Assembly (NCBI RefSeq): GCF_000963255.1
Contig: NZ_JYOV01000002.1
Span: 62,001 to 126,000, forward strand
DNA length: 64,000 nucleotides
DNA from: Streptococcus infantis
GTDB taxonomy: Bacteria > Bacillota > Bacilli > Lactobacillales > Streptococcaceae
Direction of reading: 5' to 3'
Shown here: piece by piece, positions 53,611-63,412 of the stretch
Position numbering within the stretch: position 1 is the first letter of the stretch
Layout of the letters: the number at the start of each line of letters is the position of its first letter
Position numbers and translations under genes: made by a program
The notes under the pieces: model-generated
What the model saw: the letters and a program-made list of their open reading frames with translations, nothing else
The model's database searches: none
What the model was told of the DNA's origin: nothing

Positions 53611-54051
53611 ATGAAACTTCATGAATTGAAACCTGCAGAAGGTTCTCGTAAAACTCGTAACCGTGTTGGTCGTGGTACTTCATCAGGTAACGGTAAAACA
53701 TCTGGTCGTGGTCAAAAAGGTCAAAAAGCTCGTAGCGGTGGCGGAGTACGTCTTGGTTTTGAAGGTGGACAAACTCCATTGTTCCGTCGTCTTCCAAAAC
53801 GTGGATTCACTAACATCAACGCTAAAGAATACGCAATTGTTAACCTTGACCAATTGAACGTCTTTGAAGATGGTGCAGAAGTAACTCCAGTTGTTCTTAT
53901 CGAATCAGGAATTGTTAAAGCTGAAAAATCAGGTATCAAGATTCTTGGTAACGGTGAGTTGACTAAGAAATTGTCTGTAAAAGCAGCTAAATTCTCTAAA
54001 TCAGCTGAAGAAGCTATCACTGCTAAAGGTGGTTCAGTAGAAGTCATCTAA
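53611..54051 (+). CDS. rplO: 50S ribosomal protein L15
   Basis: 146 residues. [20 protein letters not shown], the Gly/Arg-rich extension [20 protein letters not shown], and a C-terminal globular part. AGAGGAG precedes the ATG. secY follows after 12 bases. Confidence 0.98.
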   Translation: MKLHELKPAEGSRKTRNRVGRGTSSGNGKTSGRGQKGQKARSGGGVRLGFEGGQTPLFRRLPKRGFTNINAKEYAIVNLDQLNVFEDGAEVTPVVLIESGIVKAEKSGIKILGNGELTKKLSVKAAKFSKSAEEAITAKGGSVEVI

Positions 54052-54063
54052 GAGAGGTGACCT

Positions 54064-55374
54064 ATGTTTTTTAAATTATTGAGAGAAGCCTTCAAAGTCA
54101 AGCAAGTTCGATCAAAAATTCTTTTTACAATTTTTATCGTCTTTGTCTTCCGTATCGGGACTAGCATTACGGTTCCATGGGTGAATGCCAATAGCTTGAA
54201 TGCTTTGAGTGGTCTATCTTTTCTAAATATGTTAAGTTTGGTGTCTGGTAATGCCATGAAAAACTTTTCAGTTTTTGCACTTGGTGTTAGTCCATACATT
54301 ACTGCTTCTATCGTTGTCCAACTCTTACAAATGGATTTATTACCAAAGTTTGTAGAGTGGGGCAAACAAGGGGAAGTTGGTCGTAGAAAATTGAACCAGG
54401 CAACTCGATATATTGCCCTTGTTCTTGCATTCGTGCAATCTATCGGAATTACTGCTGGTTTTAATGCTTTATCTGGAGCCAAACTTTTGACTGTTCCTTT
54501 AACACCACAAGTTTTCCTTGTGATTGGAGCAATCCTAACAGCGGGTAGTATGATTGTAACTTGGTTGGGAGAGCAAATTACTGATAAGGGTTATGGAAAT
54601 GGTGTTTCCATGATTATCTTTGCGGGGATTGTTGCTTCAATTCCTGATATGATCAAGGGAATTTATGTTGACTACTTTGTCAATGTACCAAGCAGTCGCT
54701 TGACTTCATCCCTCATTTTTGTTGCTATCTTAATTGTAGCAGTCTTATTGATTGTTTACTTTACAACTTATGTTCAACAAGCTGAATATAAGATACCAAT
54801 TCAGTATACTAAGGTAGCACAAGGAGCACCGTCAAGTTCCTATCTTCCATTGAAGATTAACCCTGCAGGAGTTATTCCAGTTATCTTTGCTAGCTCGATT
54901 ACTGCAGCACCAGCGGCAATTTTACAATTTGTAAGTGCATCTGGTCTTGATTGGGCCTGGGTACGTAGTGCTCAGGAGTTGCTATCTACAACAGCCCCTA
55001 CAGGTATCGCTTTGTACGCTCTGTTGATTATCCTCTTTACATTCTTCTATACATTTGTACAGATTAATCCAGAGAAGGCAGCAGAAAATTTGCAAAAGAG
55101 CGGTGCTTATATCCACGGAGTCCGTCCTGGTAAAGGGACAGAAGAGTATATGTCAAAACTTCTTCGTCGTCTCGCAACAGTCGGTTCCCTCTTCCTAGGT
55201 GTCATTTCTATTTTACCTATTGTAGCTAAGGATTTATTTGGTCTTTCAGAAGTCGTTGCTTTTGGGGGGACAAGTCTTTTGATCATTATCTCAACAGGTA
55301 TTGAAGGAATTAAACAATTGGAAGGTTATTTATTGAAACGTAAGTATGTTGGTTTCATGAATACAACAGAATAA
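54064..55374 (+). CDS. secY: Protein translocase subunit SecY
   Basis: 436 residues with ten membrane helices. SALSGLSFLNMLSLVSGNAM is the plug region, and GVSPYITASIVVQLLQMDLL the signature helix 2; GKGTEEYMSKLLRRLATVGS is the cytoplasmic loop that meets SecA and the ribosome. It is the housekeeping SecY, as shown by its place between rplO and adk. Confidence 0.98.
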   Translation: MFFKLLREAFKVKQVRSKILFTIFIVFVFRIGTSITVPWVNANSLNALSGLSFLNMLSLVSGNAMKNFSVFALGVSPYITASIVVQLLQMDLLPKFVEWGKQGEVGRRKLNQATRYIALVLAFVQSIGITAGFNALSGAKLLTVPLTPQVFLVIGAILTAGSMIVTWLGEQITDKGYGNGVSMIIFAGIVASIPDMIKGIYVDYFVNVPSSRLTSSLIFVAILIVAVLLIVYFTTYVQQAEYKIPIQYTKVAQGAPSSSYLPLKINPAGVIPVIFASSITAAPAAILQFVSASGLDWAWVRSAQELLSTTAPTGIALYALLIILFTFFYTFVQINPEKAAENLQKSGAYIHGVRPGKGTEEYMSKLLRRLATVGSLFLGVISILPIVAKDLFGLSEVVAFGGTSLLIIISTGIEGIKQLEGYLLKRKYVGFMNTTE

Positions 55375-55406
55375 TTGTAATAGAAAAGAAAATTCACTAT
55401 TGCTCA

Positions 55407-55515
55407 GAGAGTGGAGTTTAAAAATCAAAGACCTTGTCAGATTTTTATCTCCTCTCTTCTATTTTGTTTTTAAATAGGAGTTGAAATGAATTTTTGCTTC
55501 TATTTAAAAACAAAA
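55407..55515 (+). other. Two hairpins before adk
   Basis: GAGAGTGGAG with AAAAATC (55407-55426) pairs with GATTTTT and CTCCTCTC (55440-55456), one mismatch. TTTTGTTTTTAAATAG (55462-55477) pairs perfectly over 16 bp with CTATTTAAAAACAAAA (55500-55515); the right arm ends directly at the AAGGAG of adk. The loop holds a second GGAG followed by an ATG that opens only a very short frame. Confidence 0.65.
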
Positions 55516-55529
55516 AAGGAGTTTGAATC

Positions 55530-56168
55530 ATGAATCTTTTGATTATGGGCTTACCTGGTGCAGGTAAGGGTACACAGGCAGCAAAAATTGTTGAACAATT
55601 TCATGTTGCTCATATCTCAACAGGTGATATGTTCCGTGCAGCAATGGCTAACCAAACTGAAATGGGTGTCTTAGCTAAGTCTTATATCGACAAAGGCGAG
55701 TTGGTTCCAGATGAAGTTACAAATGGTATCGTGAAAGAGCGTCTCTCACAAGATGACATTAAAGAAACTGGTTTCTTGTTGGATGGGTACCCACGTACAA
55801 TTGAACAAGCTCATGCCTTGGATAAAACTTTAGCTGAATTAGGGATTGAGCTTGAAGGTGTTATTAACATCGAAGTAAATCCAGATTGTCTTTTGGAGCG
55901 TTTGAGTGGTCGTATCATTCACCGTGAAACTGGCGAAACTTTCCACAAAGTTTTCAATCCACCAGTTGACTATAAAGAAGAAGACTATTACCAACGTGAA
56001 GATGACAAACCTGAAACAGTAAAACGTCGTTTGGATGTTAATATTGCCCAAGGTGAACCAATTATTGCCCACTATCGTGCAAAAGGTTTGGTACATGATA
56101 TCGAAGGTAACCAAGATATCAATGATGTCTTTGCAGATATCGAAAAAGTATTGACAAAATTGAAATAA
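55530..56168 (+). CDS. adk: Adenylate kinase
   Basis: 212 residues. [14 protein letters not shown] is the P-loop, [10 protein letters not shown] the AMP site, [12 protein letters not shown] the family signature, and a short lid is present. The lid ([18 protein letters not shown]) lacks the four-Cys zinc site of many Gram-positive enzymes. It balances ATP, ADP and AMP. A perfect 16-bp inverted repeat lies just before its ribosome binding site. Confidence 0.97.
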   Translation: MNLLIMGLPGAGKGTQAAKIVEQFHVAHISTGDMFRAAMANQTEMGVLAKSYIDKGELVPDEVTNGIVKERLSQDDIKETGFLLDGYPRTIEQAHALDKTLAELGIELEGVINIEVNPDCLLERLSGRIIHRETGETFHKVFNPPVDYKEEDYYQREDDKPETVKRRLDVNIAQGEPIIAHYRAKGLVHDIEGNQDINDVFADIEKVLTKLK

Positions 56169-56285
56169 AAGCGTTTTTCATGCTTGCAAAATGTCTCTAC
56201 AAATGTTATACTGAGTTAGTCTGACTTATAATTGTTGTCTCTGTGTCTAGAGGCATCAAATCGAAATTTATGGAGGTACTTTTGC

Positions 56286-56504
56286 GTGGCAAAAGACGAT
56301 GTGATTGAAGTTGAAGGTAAAGTAGTTGATACTATGCCGAATGCAATGTTTACGGTTGAACTTGAAAATGGACATCAGATTTTAGCAACAGTTTCTGGTA
56401 AAATTCGTAAAAACTATATTCGTATTTTAGCGGGAGATCGTGTTACTGTCGAAATGAGTCCATATGACTTGACACGTGGACGTATCACTTACCGCTTTAA
56501 ATAA
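56286..56504 (+). CDS. infA: Translation initiation factor IF-1
   Basis: 72 residues, [20 protein letters not shown], an OB fold that blocks the A site during initiation. The start is GTG at 56286 behind TGGAGG; the frame is open to 56232 but the family begins at MAKDD. The gap after adk is 117 bases and carries CTTGCA and TATACT-like parts that may act as an internal promoter. Confidence 0.97.
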   Translation: MAKDDVIEVEGKVVDTMPNAMFTVELENGHQILATVSGKIRKNYIRILAGDRVTVEMSPYDLTRGRITYRFK

Positions 56505-56528
56505 TCGAAAAACTTGGAGGGATAAGAA

Positions 56529-56645
56529 ATGAAAGTAAGACCATCGGTCAAACCAATTTGCGAATACTGTAAAGTAATTCGTCGTAATGGTCGTGTTATG
56601 GTAATTTGCCCAGCAAATCCAAAACACAAACAACGTCAAGGATAA
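56529..56645 (+). CDS. rpmJ: 50S ribosomal protein L36
   Basis: 38 residues: [19 protein letters not shown] then [19 protein letters not shown]. Three Cys and one His bind zinc. TTGGAGGG precedes the ATG. Too short for simple gene finders but universally conserved at this place. Confidence 0.98.
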
Positions 56646-56662
56646 GATAGAAAGGAGAAAAC

Positions 56663-57028
56663 ATGGCTCGTATTGCTGGAGTTGACATTCCAAATGACAA
56701 ACGCGTAGTAATTTCATTGACTTATGTGTACGGTATCGGACTTCCAACATCTAAGAAAATCTTGGCAGCTGCTGGAATTTCAGAAGATGTACGTGTTCGC
56801 GATCTTACACCAGATCAAGAAGATGCTATCCGTCGTGAAGTGGATGCAATTAAAGTTGAAGGTGACCTTCGTCGTGAAGTTAACTTGAACATCAAACGTT
56901 TGATGGAAATCGGTTCATACCGTGGTATCCGTCACCGTCGTGGACTTCCTGTCCGTGGACAAAACACTAAAAACAACGCTCGCACTCGTAAAGGTAAAGC
57001 TGTTGCGATTGCTGGTAAGAAAAAATAA
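56663..57028 (+). CDS. rpsM: 30S ribosomal protein S13
   Basis: 121 residues. [20 protein letters not shown] and [20 protein letters not shown] are standard. S13 bridges the head of the 30S subunit to L5. AAAGGAG precedes the ATG. Confidence 0.98.
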   Translation: MARIAGVDIPNDKRVVISLTYVYGIGLPTSKKILAAAGISEDVRVRDLTPDQEDAIRREVDAIKVEGDLRREVNLNIKRLMEIGSYRGIRHRRGLPVRGQNTKNNARTRKGKAVAIAGKKK

Positions 57029-57045
57029 TATAGGAGGTAAAAGTC

Positions 57046-57429
57046 TTGGCTAAACCAACACGTAAACGTCGTGTGAAAAAGAATATCGAATCTGGTATTG
57101 CTCATATTCACGCTACATTTAATAACACTATTGTTATGATTACTGATGTGCATGGTAATGCAATTGCTTGGTCATCAGCTGGTGCTCTTGGTTTCAAAGG
57201 TTCTCGTAAATCTACACCATTTGCTGCTCAAATGGCTTCTGAAGCTGCTGCTAAATCTGCACAAGAACACGGTCTTAAGTCAGTTGAAGTTACTGTTAAA
57301 GGTCCAGGTTCTGGTCGTGAGTCAGCTATTCGTGCTCTTGCTGCCGCTGGTCTTGAAGTAACAGCAATTCGTGATGTGACTCCAGTGCCACACAATGGTG
57401 CTCGTCCTCCAAAACGTCGCCGTGTATAA
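57046..57429 (+). CDS. rpsK: 30S ribosomal protein S11
   Basis: 127 residues with a TTG start behind AGGAGG; the family N-terminus ([13 protein letters not shown]) begins directly after it. [20 protein letters not shown] is the signature. S11 lies on the platform at the mRNA exit. Confidence 0.97.
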
Positions 57430-57471
57430 TCATAACCTTACACTGCTTTTCGTTTAAGAGGGAGTAACTAA

Positions 57472-58407
57472 ATGATCGAGTTTGAAAAACCAAATATAAC
57501 AAAAATTGATGAAAATAAAGATTATGGCAAGTTTGTAATCGAACCGCTTGAACGTGGTTACGGTACAACACTTGGTAACTCTCTTCGTCGTGTACTTCTA
57601 GCTTCTCTTCCAGGGGCTGCTGTAACATCTATCAATATCGAAGGTGTATTGCATGAATTTGATACAGTTCCGGGTGTTCGCGAAGACGTGATGCAAATCA
57701 TTCTGAACATCAAAGGTATTGCAGTAAAATCTTACGTTAAAGACGAAAAGATCATTGAACTAGATGTGCAAGGTCCTGCTGAAATTACAGCTGGAGATAT
57801 CTTGACAGATAGCGACATTGAAATTGTAAATCCAGATCATTATCTCTTTACAATCGGTGAAGGTTCTTCTCTAAAAGCGACAATGACTGTTAACAGTGGT
57901 CGTGGATATGTACCTGCTGATGAAAACAAAAAAGATAATGCACCAGTTGGAACACTTGCTGTAGATTCTATTTATACACCAGTTACAAAAGTCAACTATC
58001 AAGTTGAACCTGCTCGTGTAGGTAGCAATGATGGTTTCGACAAATTAACCCTTGAAATCTTGACTAATGGAACAATTATTCCAGAAGATGCTTTAGGGCT
58101 TTCAGCACGTATCTTGACAGAGCACCTTGATTTGTTTACAAATCTTACAGAGATTGCTAAGTCAGCAGAAGTGATGAAAGAAGCTGATACTGAATCGGAC
58201 GACCGTATCTTGGAACGTACGATTGAGGAACTTGACTTGTCTGTGCGTTCATACAACTGTTTGAAACGTGCCGGTATCAACACTGTGCATGATTTGACAG
58301 AAAAATCTGAAGCAGAGATGATGAAAGTAAGAAATCTTGGACGCAAGAGTTTGGAAGAAGTGAAAGTCAAACTCATTGATTTGGGTCTTGGATTAAAAGA
58401 TAAATAA
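57472..58407 (+). CDS. rpoA: RNA polymerase alpha subunit
   Basis: 311 residues. The N-terminal dimer domain contains [20 protein letters not shown]; the C-terminal domain ([35 protein letters not shown]) binds UP elements and activators. Located between rpsK and rplQ as in most bacteria. GGGAG precedes the ATG. Confidence 0.99.
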   Translation: MIEFEKPNITKIDENKDYGKFVIEPLERGYGTTLGNSLRRVLLASLPGAAVTSINIEGVLHEFDTVPGVREDVMQIILNIKGIAVKSYVKDEKIIELDVQGPAEITAGDILTDSDIEIVNPDHYLFTIGEGSSLKATMTVNSGRGYVPADENKKDNAPVGTLAVDSIYTPVTKVNYQVEPARVGSNDGFDKLTLEILTNGTIIPEDALGLSARILTEHLDLFTNLTEIAKSAEVMKEADTESDDRILERTIEELDLSVRSYNCLKRAGINTVHDLTEKSEAEMMKVRNLGRKSLEEVKVKLIDLGLGLKDK

Positions 58408-58418
58408 AGGAGGAATAA

Positions 58419-58805
58419 ATGGCTTACCGTAAACTAGGACGCACTAGCTCACAACGTAAAGCAATGCTTCGCGATTTGACAACTGACCTTTTGATCAACG
58501 AATCAATCGTAACAACTGAAGCTCGTGCTAAAGAAATCCGTAAAACTGTTGAAAAAATGATTACTCTAGGTAAACGTGGTGATTTGCATGCACGTCGTCA
58601 AGCAGCTGCTTTCGTACGTAATGAAATCGCATCTGAAAACTATGATGAAGCAACTGATAAGTACACTTCTACTACAGCACTTCAAAAATTGTTCTCAGAA
58701 ATCGCACCTCGTTATGCTGAGCGTAACGGTGGATACACTCGTATCCTTAAAACTGAACCACGTCGTGGTGATGCAGCGCCAATGGCGATCATCGAATTAG
58801 TATAA
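58419..58805 (+). CDS. rplQ: 50S ribosomal protein L17
   Basis: 128 residues. [20 protein letters not shown] and [20 protein letters not shown] are conserved. It is the last gene of the operon; a large hairpin and then a strong terminator follow. Confidence 0.98.
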   Translation: MAYRKLGRTSSQRKAMLRDLTTDLLINESIVTTEARAKEIRKTVEKMITLGKRGDLHARRQAAAFVRNEIASENYDEATDKYTSTTALQKLFSEIAPRYAERNGGYTRILKTEPRRGDAAPMAIIELV

Positions 58806-58806
58806 A

Positions 58807-58914
58807 ATCATCAATTTTGTTGAGTGTTATGATGATGGAGTCTTGTGCTCTTAGTCTAGCTCTGGTCTACCGCTAGGACTTATGTCCTAGCGGGAACACT
58901 CATCATAAGATGAT
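58807..58914 (+). other. Large nested hairpin after rplQ
   Basis: ATCATC (58807-58812) pairs with GATGAT (58909-58914), GAGTGTT (58822-58828) with AACACTC (58895-58901), and inside CCGCTAGGAC-TTAT-GTCCTAGCGG (58870-58893) is a perfect 10-bp stem. CTAGC at 58856-58860 could instead pair with GCTAG at 58872-58876, so two folds compete. No T-run follows; the real terminator comes next. Confidence 0.65.
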
Positions 58915-58921
58915 AAGGTAG

Positions 58922-58978
58922 ACGCTTGTTTACGAAATTGTTTTTTACTTAAGAACAATTTCGTAAGCAGGCGTTTTT
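58922..58978 (+). terminator. Terminator of the S10-spc-alpha operon
   Basis: ACGC and ACGAAATTGTT (58922-58942) pair with AACAATTTCGT and GCGT (58954-58974), followed by TTTTT. Confidence 0.9.
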
Positions 58979-58998
58979 GAGTATTTTAGTAAGAAATA

Positions 58999-59007
58999 TG
59001 CTATACT
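58999..59007 (+). promoter_or_regulatory. Extended -10 before the ACT gene
   Basis: TGCTATACT is a full extended -10. TTGAGT at 58977-58982 is the only -35-like hexamer, with a long 19-base spacer. Confidence 0.5.
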
Positions 59008-59269
59008 ATTGAAAAAGAAAATCAACAATGTTCATTTTCTCAAAAATATTCTATAAAGAGGTTATGTGCCAATAAATTATCAGTTTTAAGTTCTAAACTA
59101 GCGACTTGGTAAAAAATATTAGCCTGGTACAAGATCAACTAAGAGATTTTTTTAGGGTTTCAACTTGGATAATTATTCACTATTAAGTGATTTAGTTACT
59201 CTATCCTCATTTTTCATTTTATTTTTGTCCAAAATGGATATCGTTCTGTGTTAGAAATGGAGTTTAATC
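59008..59269 (+). other. Long AT-rich leader before the ACT gene, no gene seen
   Basis: About 255 bases from the likely start site to the ATG. AGTTTTAAGTTCTAAACT and TCACT-ATTA-AGTGA (59177-59190) are small hairpins; AATAAATTATC near 59073 can pair with GATAATTATT near 59169. No known riboswitch core or T-box sequence was recognised. Confidence 0.35.
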
Positions 59270-59536
59270 ATGAAAGCTATTATTACTGTTGTTGGTAAAG
59301 ATAAATCTGGAATTGTTGCAGGTGTTGCGACAAAAATTGCTGAATTAGGCTTAAATATTGATGATATCTCACAAACAGTCTTGGACGAATTCTTTACTAT
59401 GATGGCTGTGGTATCTAGTGATGAAAAACAAGATTTTACACATCTTAGAAACGAATTTGAGGTTTTTGGTCAGACTTTGAATGTCAAAATCAATATTCAA
59501 AGTGCGGCTATTTTTGATGCTATGTACAATATCTAG
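59270..59536 (+). CDS. ACT domain protein (UPF0237)
   Basis: 88 residues that form one ACT domain: MKAIITVVGKDKSGIVAGVA, KIAELGLNIDDISQTVL, FTMMAVVSSDEKQDFTHL. ACT domains bind small ligands such as amino acids. It is always found before the PFL/DUF711 gene in streptococci, 9 bases away here, so it may sense a ligand for that partner. Ligand unknown. Confidence 0.92.
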   Translation: MKAIITVVGKDKSGIVAGVATKIAELGLNIDDISQTVLDEFFTMMAVVSSDEKQDFTHLRNEFEVFGQTLNVKINIQSAAIFDAMYNI

Positions 59537-59545
59537 GAGGTATTT

Positions 59546-60883
59546 ATGGATATTAGACAAGTTACCGAAACAATCGCAATGATTGAGGAGCAAAACTTCG
59601 ACATTAGAACCATTACCATGGGGATTTCCCTTTTGGACTGTATCGATCCAGATATCAATCGTGCTGCGGACAAAATATATGAAAAGATTACTACAAAAGC
59701 AGCTAATTTAGTGGCTGTTGGAGATGAAATTGCGGCTGAGTTAGGAATTCCTATTGTGAATAAACGTGTGTCAGTAACTCCAATTTCCTTGATTGGTGCT
59801 GCTACCGATGCGACGGATTATGTAGTCTTAGCTAAAGCACTGGATAAAGCTGCGAAAAAAATTGGTGTTGACTTCATTGGTGGTTTTTCAGCCTTGGTAC
59901 AAAAGGGTTATCAAAAAGGTGATGAAATCCTTATCAACTCCATTCCTCGTGCTTTGGCAGAAACGGATAAGGTGTGTTCATCAGTAAATATTGGTTCGAC
60001 TAAATCGGGTATCAATATGACCGCAGTAGCGGATATGGGACGCATTATCAAGGAAACAGCTTCTTTATCTGATATGGGGGCGGCTAAATTGGTTGTATTT
60101 GCCAACGCGGTAGAGGACAATCCTTTTATGGCAGGCGCTTTTCATGGGGTTGGTGAAGCAGATGTCATCATCAATGTCGGTGTTTCTGGTCCAGGTGTTG
60201 TTAAACGTGCCTTGGAAAAGGTTCGTGGTCAGAGCTTTGATGTTGTTGCTGAAACTGTTAAAAAGACAGCCTTCAAGATTACCCGCATTGGTCAATTAGT
60301 TGGTCAAATGGCTAGTGAGCGACTTGGAGTTGATTTTGGAATTGTCGATCTGAGTTTGGCTCCAACTCCAGCAGTGGGTGATTCTGTAGCCCGTGTCCTT
60401 GAGGAAATGGGGTTAGAGACAGTTGGGACTCATGGAACGACTGCTGCCTTGGCTCTCTTGAACGACCAAGTTAAAAAAGGTGGAGTTATGGCTTGCAACC
60501 AAGTTGGTGGTTTGTCTGGTGCTTTTATCCCAGTTTCTGAGGACGAGGGGATGATTGCTGCTGTGCAAAATGGCTCCCTTAATTTGGAAAAACTAGAAGC
60601 TATGACGGCTATCTGTTCAGTTGGTTTGGATATGATTGCCATTCCTGAAGATACACCTGCAGAAACGATTGCGGCAATGATTGCGGATGAAGCTGCTATC
60701 GGAGTCATCAATATGAAAACAACTGCTGTACGTATTATTCCAAAAGGAAAAGAAGGCGATATGATTGAATTTGGTGGCCTTCTAGGAACGGCTCCGGTCA
60801 TGAAAGTTAACGGTGCCTCGTCTGTTGACTTCATTGCACGTGGAGGGCAAATTCCGGCTCCAATCCATAGTTTTAAAAATTAA
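59546..60883 (+). CDS. PFL family protein (DUF711, UPF0210)
   Basis: 445 residues. [20 protein letters not shown] and [20 protein letters not shown] open the family; [19 protein letters not shown] and [20 protein letters not shown] follow. Structures of this family resemble pyruvate formate-lyase without the glycyl radical; no enzymatic role is established. AGGAGG precedes the ATG. It probably acts with the ACT protein in front. Confidence 0.92.
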   Translation: MDIRQVTETIAMIEEQNFDIRTITMGISLLDCIDPDINRAADKIYEKITTKAANLVAVGDEIAAELGIPIVNKRVSVTPISLIGAATDATDYVVLAKALDKAAKKIGVDFIGGFSALVQKGYQKGDEILINSIPRALAETDKVCSSVNIGSTKSGINMTAVADMGRIIKETASLSDMGAAKLVVFANAVEDNPFMAGAFHGVGEADVIINVGVSGPGVVKRALEKVRGQSFDVVAETVKKTAFKITRIGQLVGQMASERLGVDFGIVDLSLAPTPAVGDSVARVLEEMGLETVGTHGTTAALALLNDQVKKGGVMACNQVGGLSGAFIPVSEDEGMIAAVQNGSLNLEKLEAMTAICSVGLDMIAIPEDTPAETIAAMIADEAAIGVINMKTTAVRIIPKGKEGDMIEFGGLLGTAPVMKVNGASSVDFIARGGQIPAPIHSFKN

Positions 60884-60938
60884 AAAGAAGTGGAATCTAT
60901 TTAAGTTGGATTTAAGGATAGACCTGTATACTACTATC

Positions 60939-60969
60939 ATTAAATAAAGACCTCCTAACTTTATTTAAT
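60939..60969 (+). other. AT-rich inverted repeat after the PFL gene
   Basis: ATTAAATAAAG (60939-60949) pairs perfectly with CTTTATTTAAT (60959-60969) around ACCTCCTAA. The loop CCTCC is complementary to ribosome binding sites. The 329-base gap to rnpA otherwise holds a terminator and the rnpA promoter. Confidence 0.5.
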
Positions 60970-61000
60970 TAAAATCCTAACTTTTTCATAATAATCTCCT

Positions 61001-61030
61001 ACAAAAGTCACTCTTTGGAGTGACTTTTGT
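61001..61030. terminator. Terminator between the PFL gene and rnpA
   Basis: ACAAAAGTCACTC (61001-61013) pairs perfectly with GAGTGACTTTTGT (61018-61030) around TTTG, then TTTAT. Confidence 0.88.
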
Positions 61031-61154
61031 TTTATATCAAGAGAAAATAAAGAAAGTAGCATGTTCAAATTTGTAAATTTGTTCAAAAATAAGATGATTT
61101 AAAGGATAAAACCAGTTTTTTCATTCTGTAAAATGGGCTAAAACCTTGCTATGA

Positions 61155-61182
61155 TTGGCTTTTTGAAAAATTATGGTATAAT
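61155..61182 (+). promoter_or_regulatory. Promoter of the rnpA-yidC-khpB operon
   Basis: TATAAT (61177-61182) with a TGG extension; TTGGCT (61155-61160) lies 16 bases upstream. Confidence 0.78.
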
Positions 61183-61212
61183 AGTAGTAGTTTTAATAGA
61201 TGGAGTTGAATT

Positions 61213-61584
61213 TTGAAAAAACGCTTTCGTGTAAAAAAAGAGAAAGATTTTAGTGCAATATTTAAAAAAGGGGAGAGTTTTGCTAATCGTAAATTTGTTA
61301 TTTATCGATTAGAAAATAATGAACAGCATTTTCGAGTTGGCCTATCTGTCAGTAAAAAATTAGGAAACGCTGTCACAAGGAATCAGATCAAAAGAAGAAT
61401 TCGACATATTTTGATTGAACATAAAAATCAGCTGGTTGAAAATGTAGATTTTGTTGTGATTGCTCGAAAAGGTGTTGAAATCTTGGACTACGCGGAAATG
61501 GAAAAAAATCTACTTCACGTATTAAAGTTATCAAAGATTTACCAGGAAGGAAATGGGAGTGAAAAAGAAATTACAGTTGACTAG
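61213..61584 (+). CDS. rnpA: Ribonuclease P protein component
   Basis: 123 residues with a TTG start behind [25 protein letters not shown] and [20 protein letters not shown] carry the RNR motif that binds the RNA subunit and the pre-tRNA leader. It processes tRNA 5' ends. Overlaps yidC by about 32 bases. rpmH, its usual neighbour in other bacteria, is not next to it. Confidence 0.97.
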   Translation: MKKRFRVKKEKDFSAIFKKGESFANRKFVIYRLENNEQHFRVGLSVSKKLGNAVTRNQIKRRIRHILIEHKNQLVENVDFVVIARKGVEILDYAEMEKNLLHVLKLSKIYQEGNGSEKEITVD

Positions 61585-62386
61585 CTTAATGGTGCTTGCT
61601 TTATTTGTGATGAGCGCCTGCACGGCTAGTGGTACGACGAGTGAGATTACAGCTGAATCAACAGGTTTTTGGAGTAAATTTGTTTATTTTTTTGCTGAAA
61701 CCATTCGCTTTTTATCATTTGATACAAGTATTGGTCTGGGGATTATTTTATTTACCCTTCTAATCAGAACCATTCTTTTACCAGTCTTTCAGATACAAAT
61801 GGTGGCATCTAGAAAGATGCAAGAAGTACAACCACTGGTTAAAGAGTTGCGAGAACGTTATCCGGGACGGGATATGGAGAGCCGTACCAAGTTGGACCAA
61901 GAAATGCGTCAGTTGTTCAAGCAACATGGTGTCAAACAGTCAGCTTCTCTTTGGCCAATCTTAATCCAAATGCCAGTCTTGTTGGCCTTGTTCCAAGCTT
62001 TGAGTAGGGTAGAATTTCTAAAAACGGGTCATTTCTTATGGATTAACCTTGGCGGCGTTGATACGACTTTTGTTTTGCCTATTCTGGCAGCTATCTTTAC
62101 TTTCCTTAGCACCTGGTTATCCAATAAGGCCATGGTTGAGAAAAATGGCGCCATGACAGGGATGATGTATGCAATGCCAGTCATAATTTTCTTCTTTGCC
62201 ATGTATTCACCAAGTGGGGTTGCCTTATACTGGGCGGTATCCAATGCTTATCAGGTGCTCCAAACTTATTTGCTCAACAATCCATTTAAGATTATTGCAG
62301 AGCGTGAGGCGGGAGTACAGGCTAAGAAGGATTTAGAAATCAAGAAGAGAAAAGCTCTCAAGAAAGCACAGAAAAAGAAAAAGTAA
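61553..62386 (+). CDS. yidC: Membrane protein insertase YidC (lipoprotein type)
   Basis: 277 residues. A signal peptide with lipobox (FVMSACTAS) is followed by five membrane helices; [20 protein letters not shown] holds the conserved Arg of the hydrophilic groove, and [20 protein letters not shown] is the next helix. The basic tail ([14 protein letters not shown]) binds ribosomes. The start may also be GTG 61559 (MKKKLQLTS), which has better spacing to AAGG. Streptococci have two YidC proteins; this is the one beside rnpA and khpB. Confidence 0.94.
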   Translation: MGVKKKLQLTSLMVLALFVMSACTASGTTSEITAESTGFWSKFVYFFAETIRFLSFDTSIGLGIILFTLLIRTILLPVFQIQMVASRKMQEVQPLVKELRERYPGRDMESRTKLDQEMRQLFKQHGVKQSASLWPILIQMPVLLALFQALSRVEFLKTGHFLWINLGGVDTTFVLPILAAIFTFLSTWLSNKAMVEKNGAMTGMMYAMPVIIFFFAMYSPSGVALYWAVSNAYQVLQTYLLNNPFKIIAEREAGVQAKKDLEIKKRKALKKAQKKKK

Positions 62387-62400
62387 GGAGGAATCTTGTA

Positions 62401-63357
62401 ATGGTATTATTTACAGGTTCAACTGTTGAGGAAGCAATCCAAACGGGATTGAAGGAATTGGGGATTCCTAGAATGAAGGCGCATATTAAGGTTGTCTCAA
62501 GGGAGAAAAAAGGTTTCTTTGGCCTTTTTGGGAAGAAACCAGCGCAAGTTGATATCGAAGCAATTAGTGAGACAACTGTTGTTAAGGCAAATCAGCAAGC
62601 AGTCAAAGGAGTTCCAAAGGAAGTTAATGCTAAGAACGAACCCGTTAAGACTGTTAGTGAGGCAACCGTAGACTTAGGGCATGTTGTTGAAGCAATCAAG
62701 AAAATCGAGGAAGAAGGGCAAGGGATCTCTGAAGAGGTTAAGGCCGAAATTCTAAAAAATGAGAAAAAGGCTAGTACAATTTTAGAGGAGACTGGTCATA
62801 TTGCCATTCTAAAAGATTTACTGCCAGAAGAATCTAAAGAGCAAGAAGAAGTCGATCAGAATGATGATTTAGAAAATCTAGGTTTGAAGATTGAACCGAC
62901 CTATGATATTGACCAGGTGGTCGAAGAAGTGACCAACTATGTTCAAGGTATTATTGATGATATGGATGTTGAGGGAGCAATTTCAAGTACCTCAAATCGC
63001 CGTTCTATCAATATGCAAATTGATACCAATGAACCGGGCCGTATTATCGGTTACCATGGTAAGGTTTTGAAATCTCTTCAACTTTTAGCACAAAATTATC
63101 TTTATAACCGCTATTCAAGAACCTTCTATATTACCATCAATGTTAATGATTATGTAGAACACCGTGCAGAAGTCTTGCAAAGTTATGCACAGAAGTTAGC
63201 TACACGTGTCCTAGAAGAGGGGCGTAGTCAGGTGACTGATCCAATGTCTAGCAGCGAACGTAAAATCATCCATCGTATTATTTCACGTATGGAGGGTGTC
63301 ACTAGTTATTCAGAAGGTGATGAACCAAATCGTTACGTTGTGGTTGATACAGAATAA
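62401..63357 (+). CDS. khpB: RNA-binding protein KhpB (Jag/EloR)
   Basis: 318 residues. An N-terminal Jag domain (MVLFTGSTVEEAIQTGLKEL to KKGFFGLFGKKPAQV), a long acidic linker, a KH domain (about 170-245, GRIIGYHGKVLKSLQLLAQN) and an R3H domain (SERKIIHRIISRMEGV). T89 in SEATVDLG matches the position of the StkP phosphorylation site known for pneumococcal EloR. With KhpA it controls cell elongation. AAGGAGG precedes the ATG; it is the third gene of the rnpA operon. Confidence 0.95.
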   Translation: MVLFTGSTVEEAIQTGLKELGIPRMKAHIKVVSREKKGFFGLFGKKPAQVDIEAISETTVVKANQQAVKGVPKEVNAKNEPVKTVSEATVDLGHVVEAIKKIEEEGQGISEEVKAEILKNEKKASTILEETGHIAILKDLLPEESKEQEEVDQNDDLENLGLKIEPTYDIDQVVEEVTNYVQGIIDDMDVEGAISSTSNRRSINMQIDTNEPGRIIGYHGKVLKSLQLLAQNYLYNRYSRTFYITINVNDYVEHRAEVLQSYAQKLATRVLEEGRSQVTDPMSSSERKIIHRIISRMEGVTSYSEGDEPNRYVVVDTE

Positions 63358-63364
63358 TCAAAGC

Positions 63365-63387
63365 AAAATCAGGGGCATCCTGATTTT
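63365..63387 (+). terminator. Terminator of the rnpA operon
   Basis: AAAATCAGG (63365-63373) pairs with CCTGATTTT (63379-63387), then TT. Confidence 0.85.
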
Positions 63388-63412
63388 TTGCTAGCTAAGG
63401 AAGATTGAGCCT

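Noticed and set aside
59041-59269. T-box or known riboswitch before the ACT gene
   Set aside because: The T-box core sequence and any clear specifier/terminator pair are absent; the region is only AT-rich with small stems.
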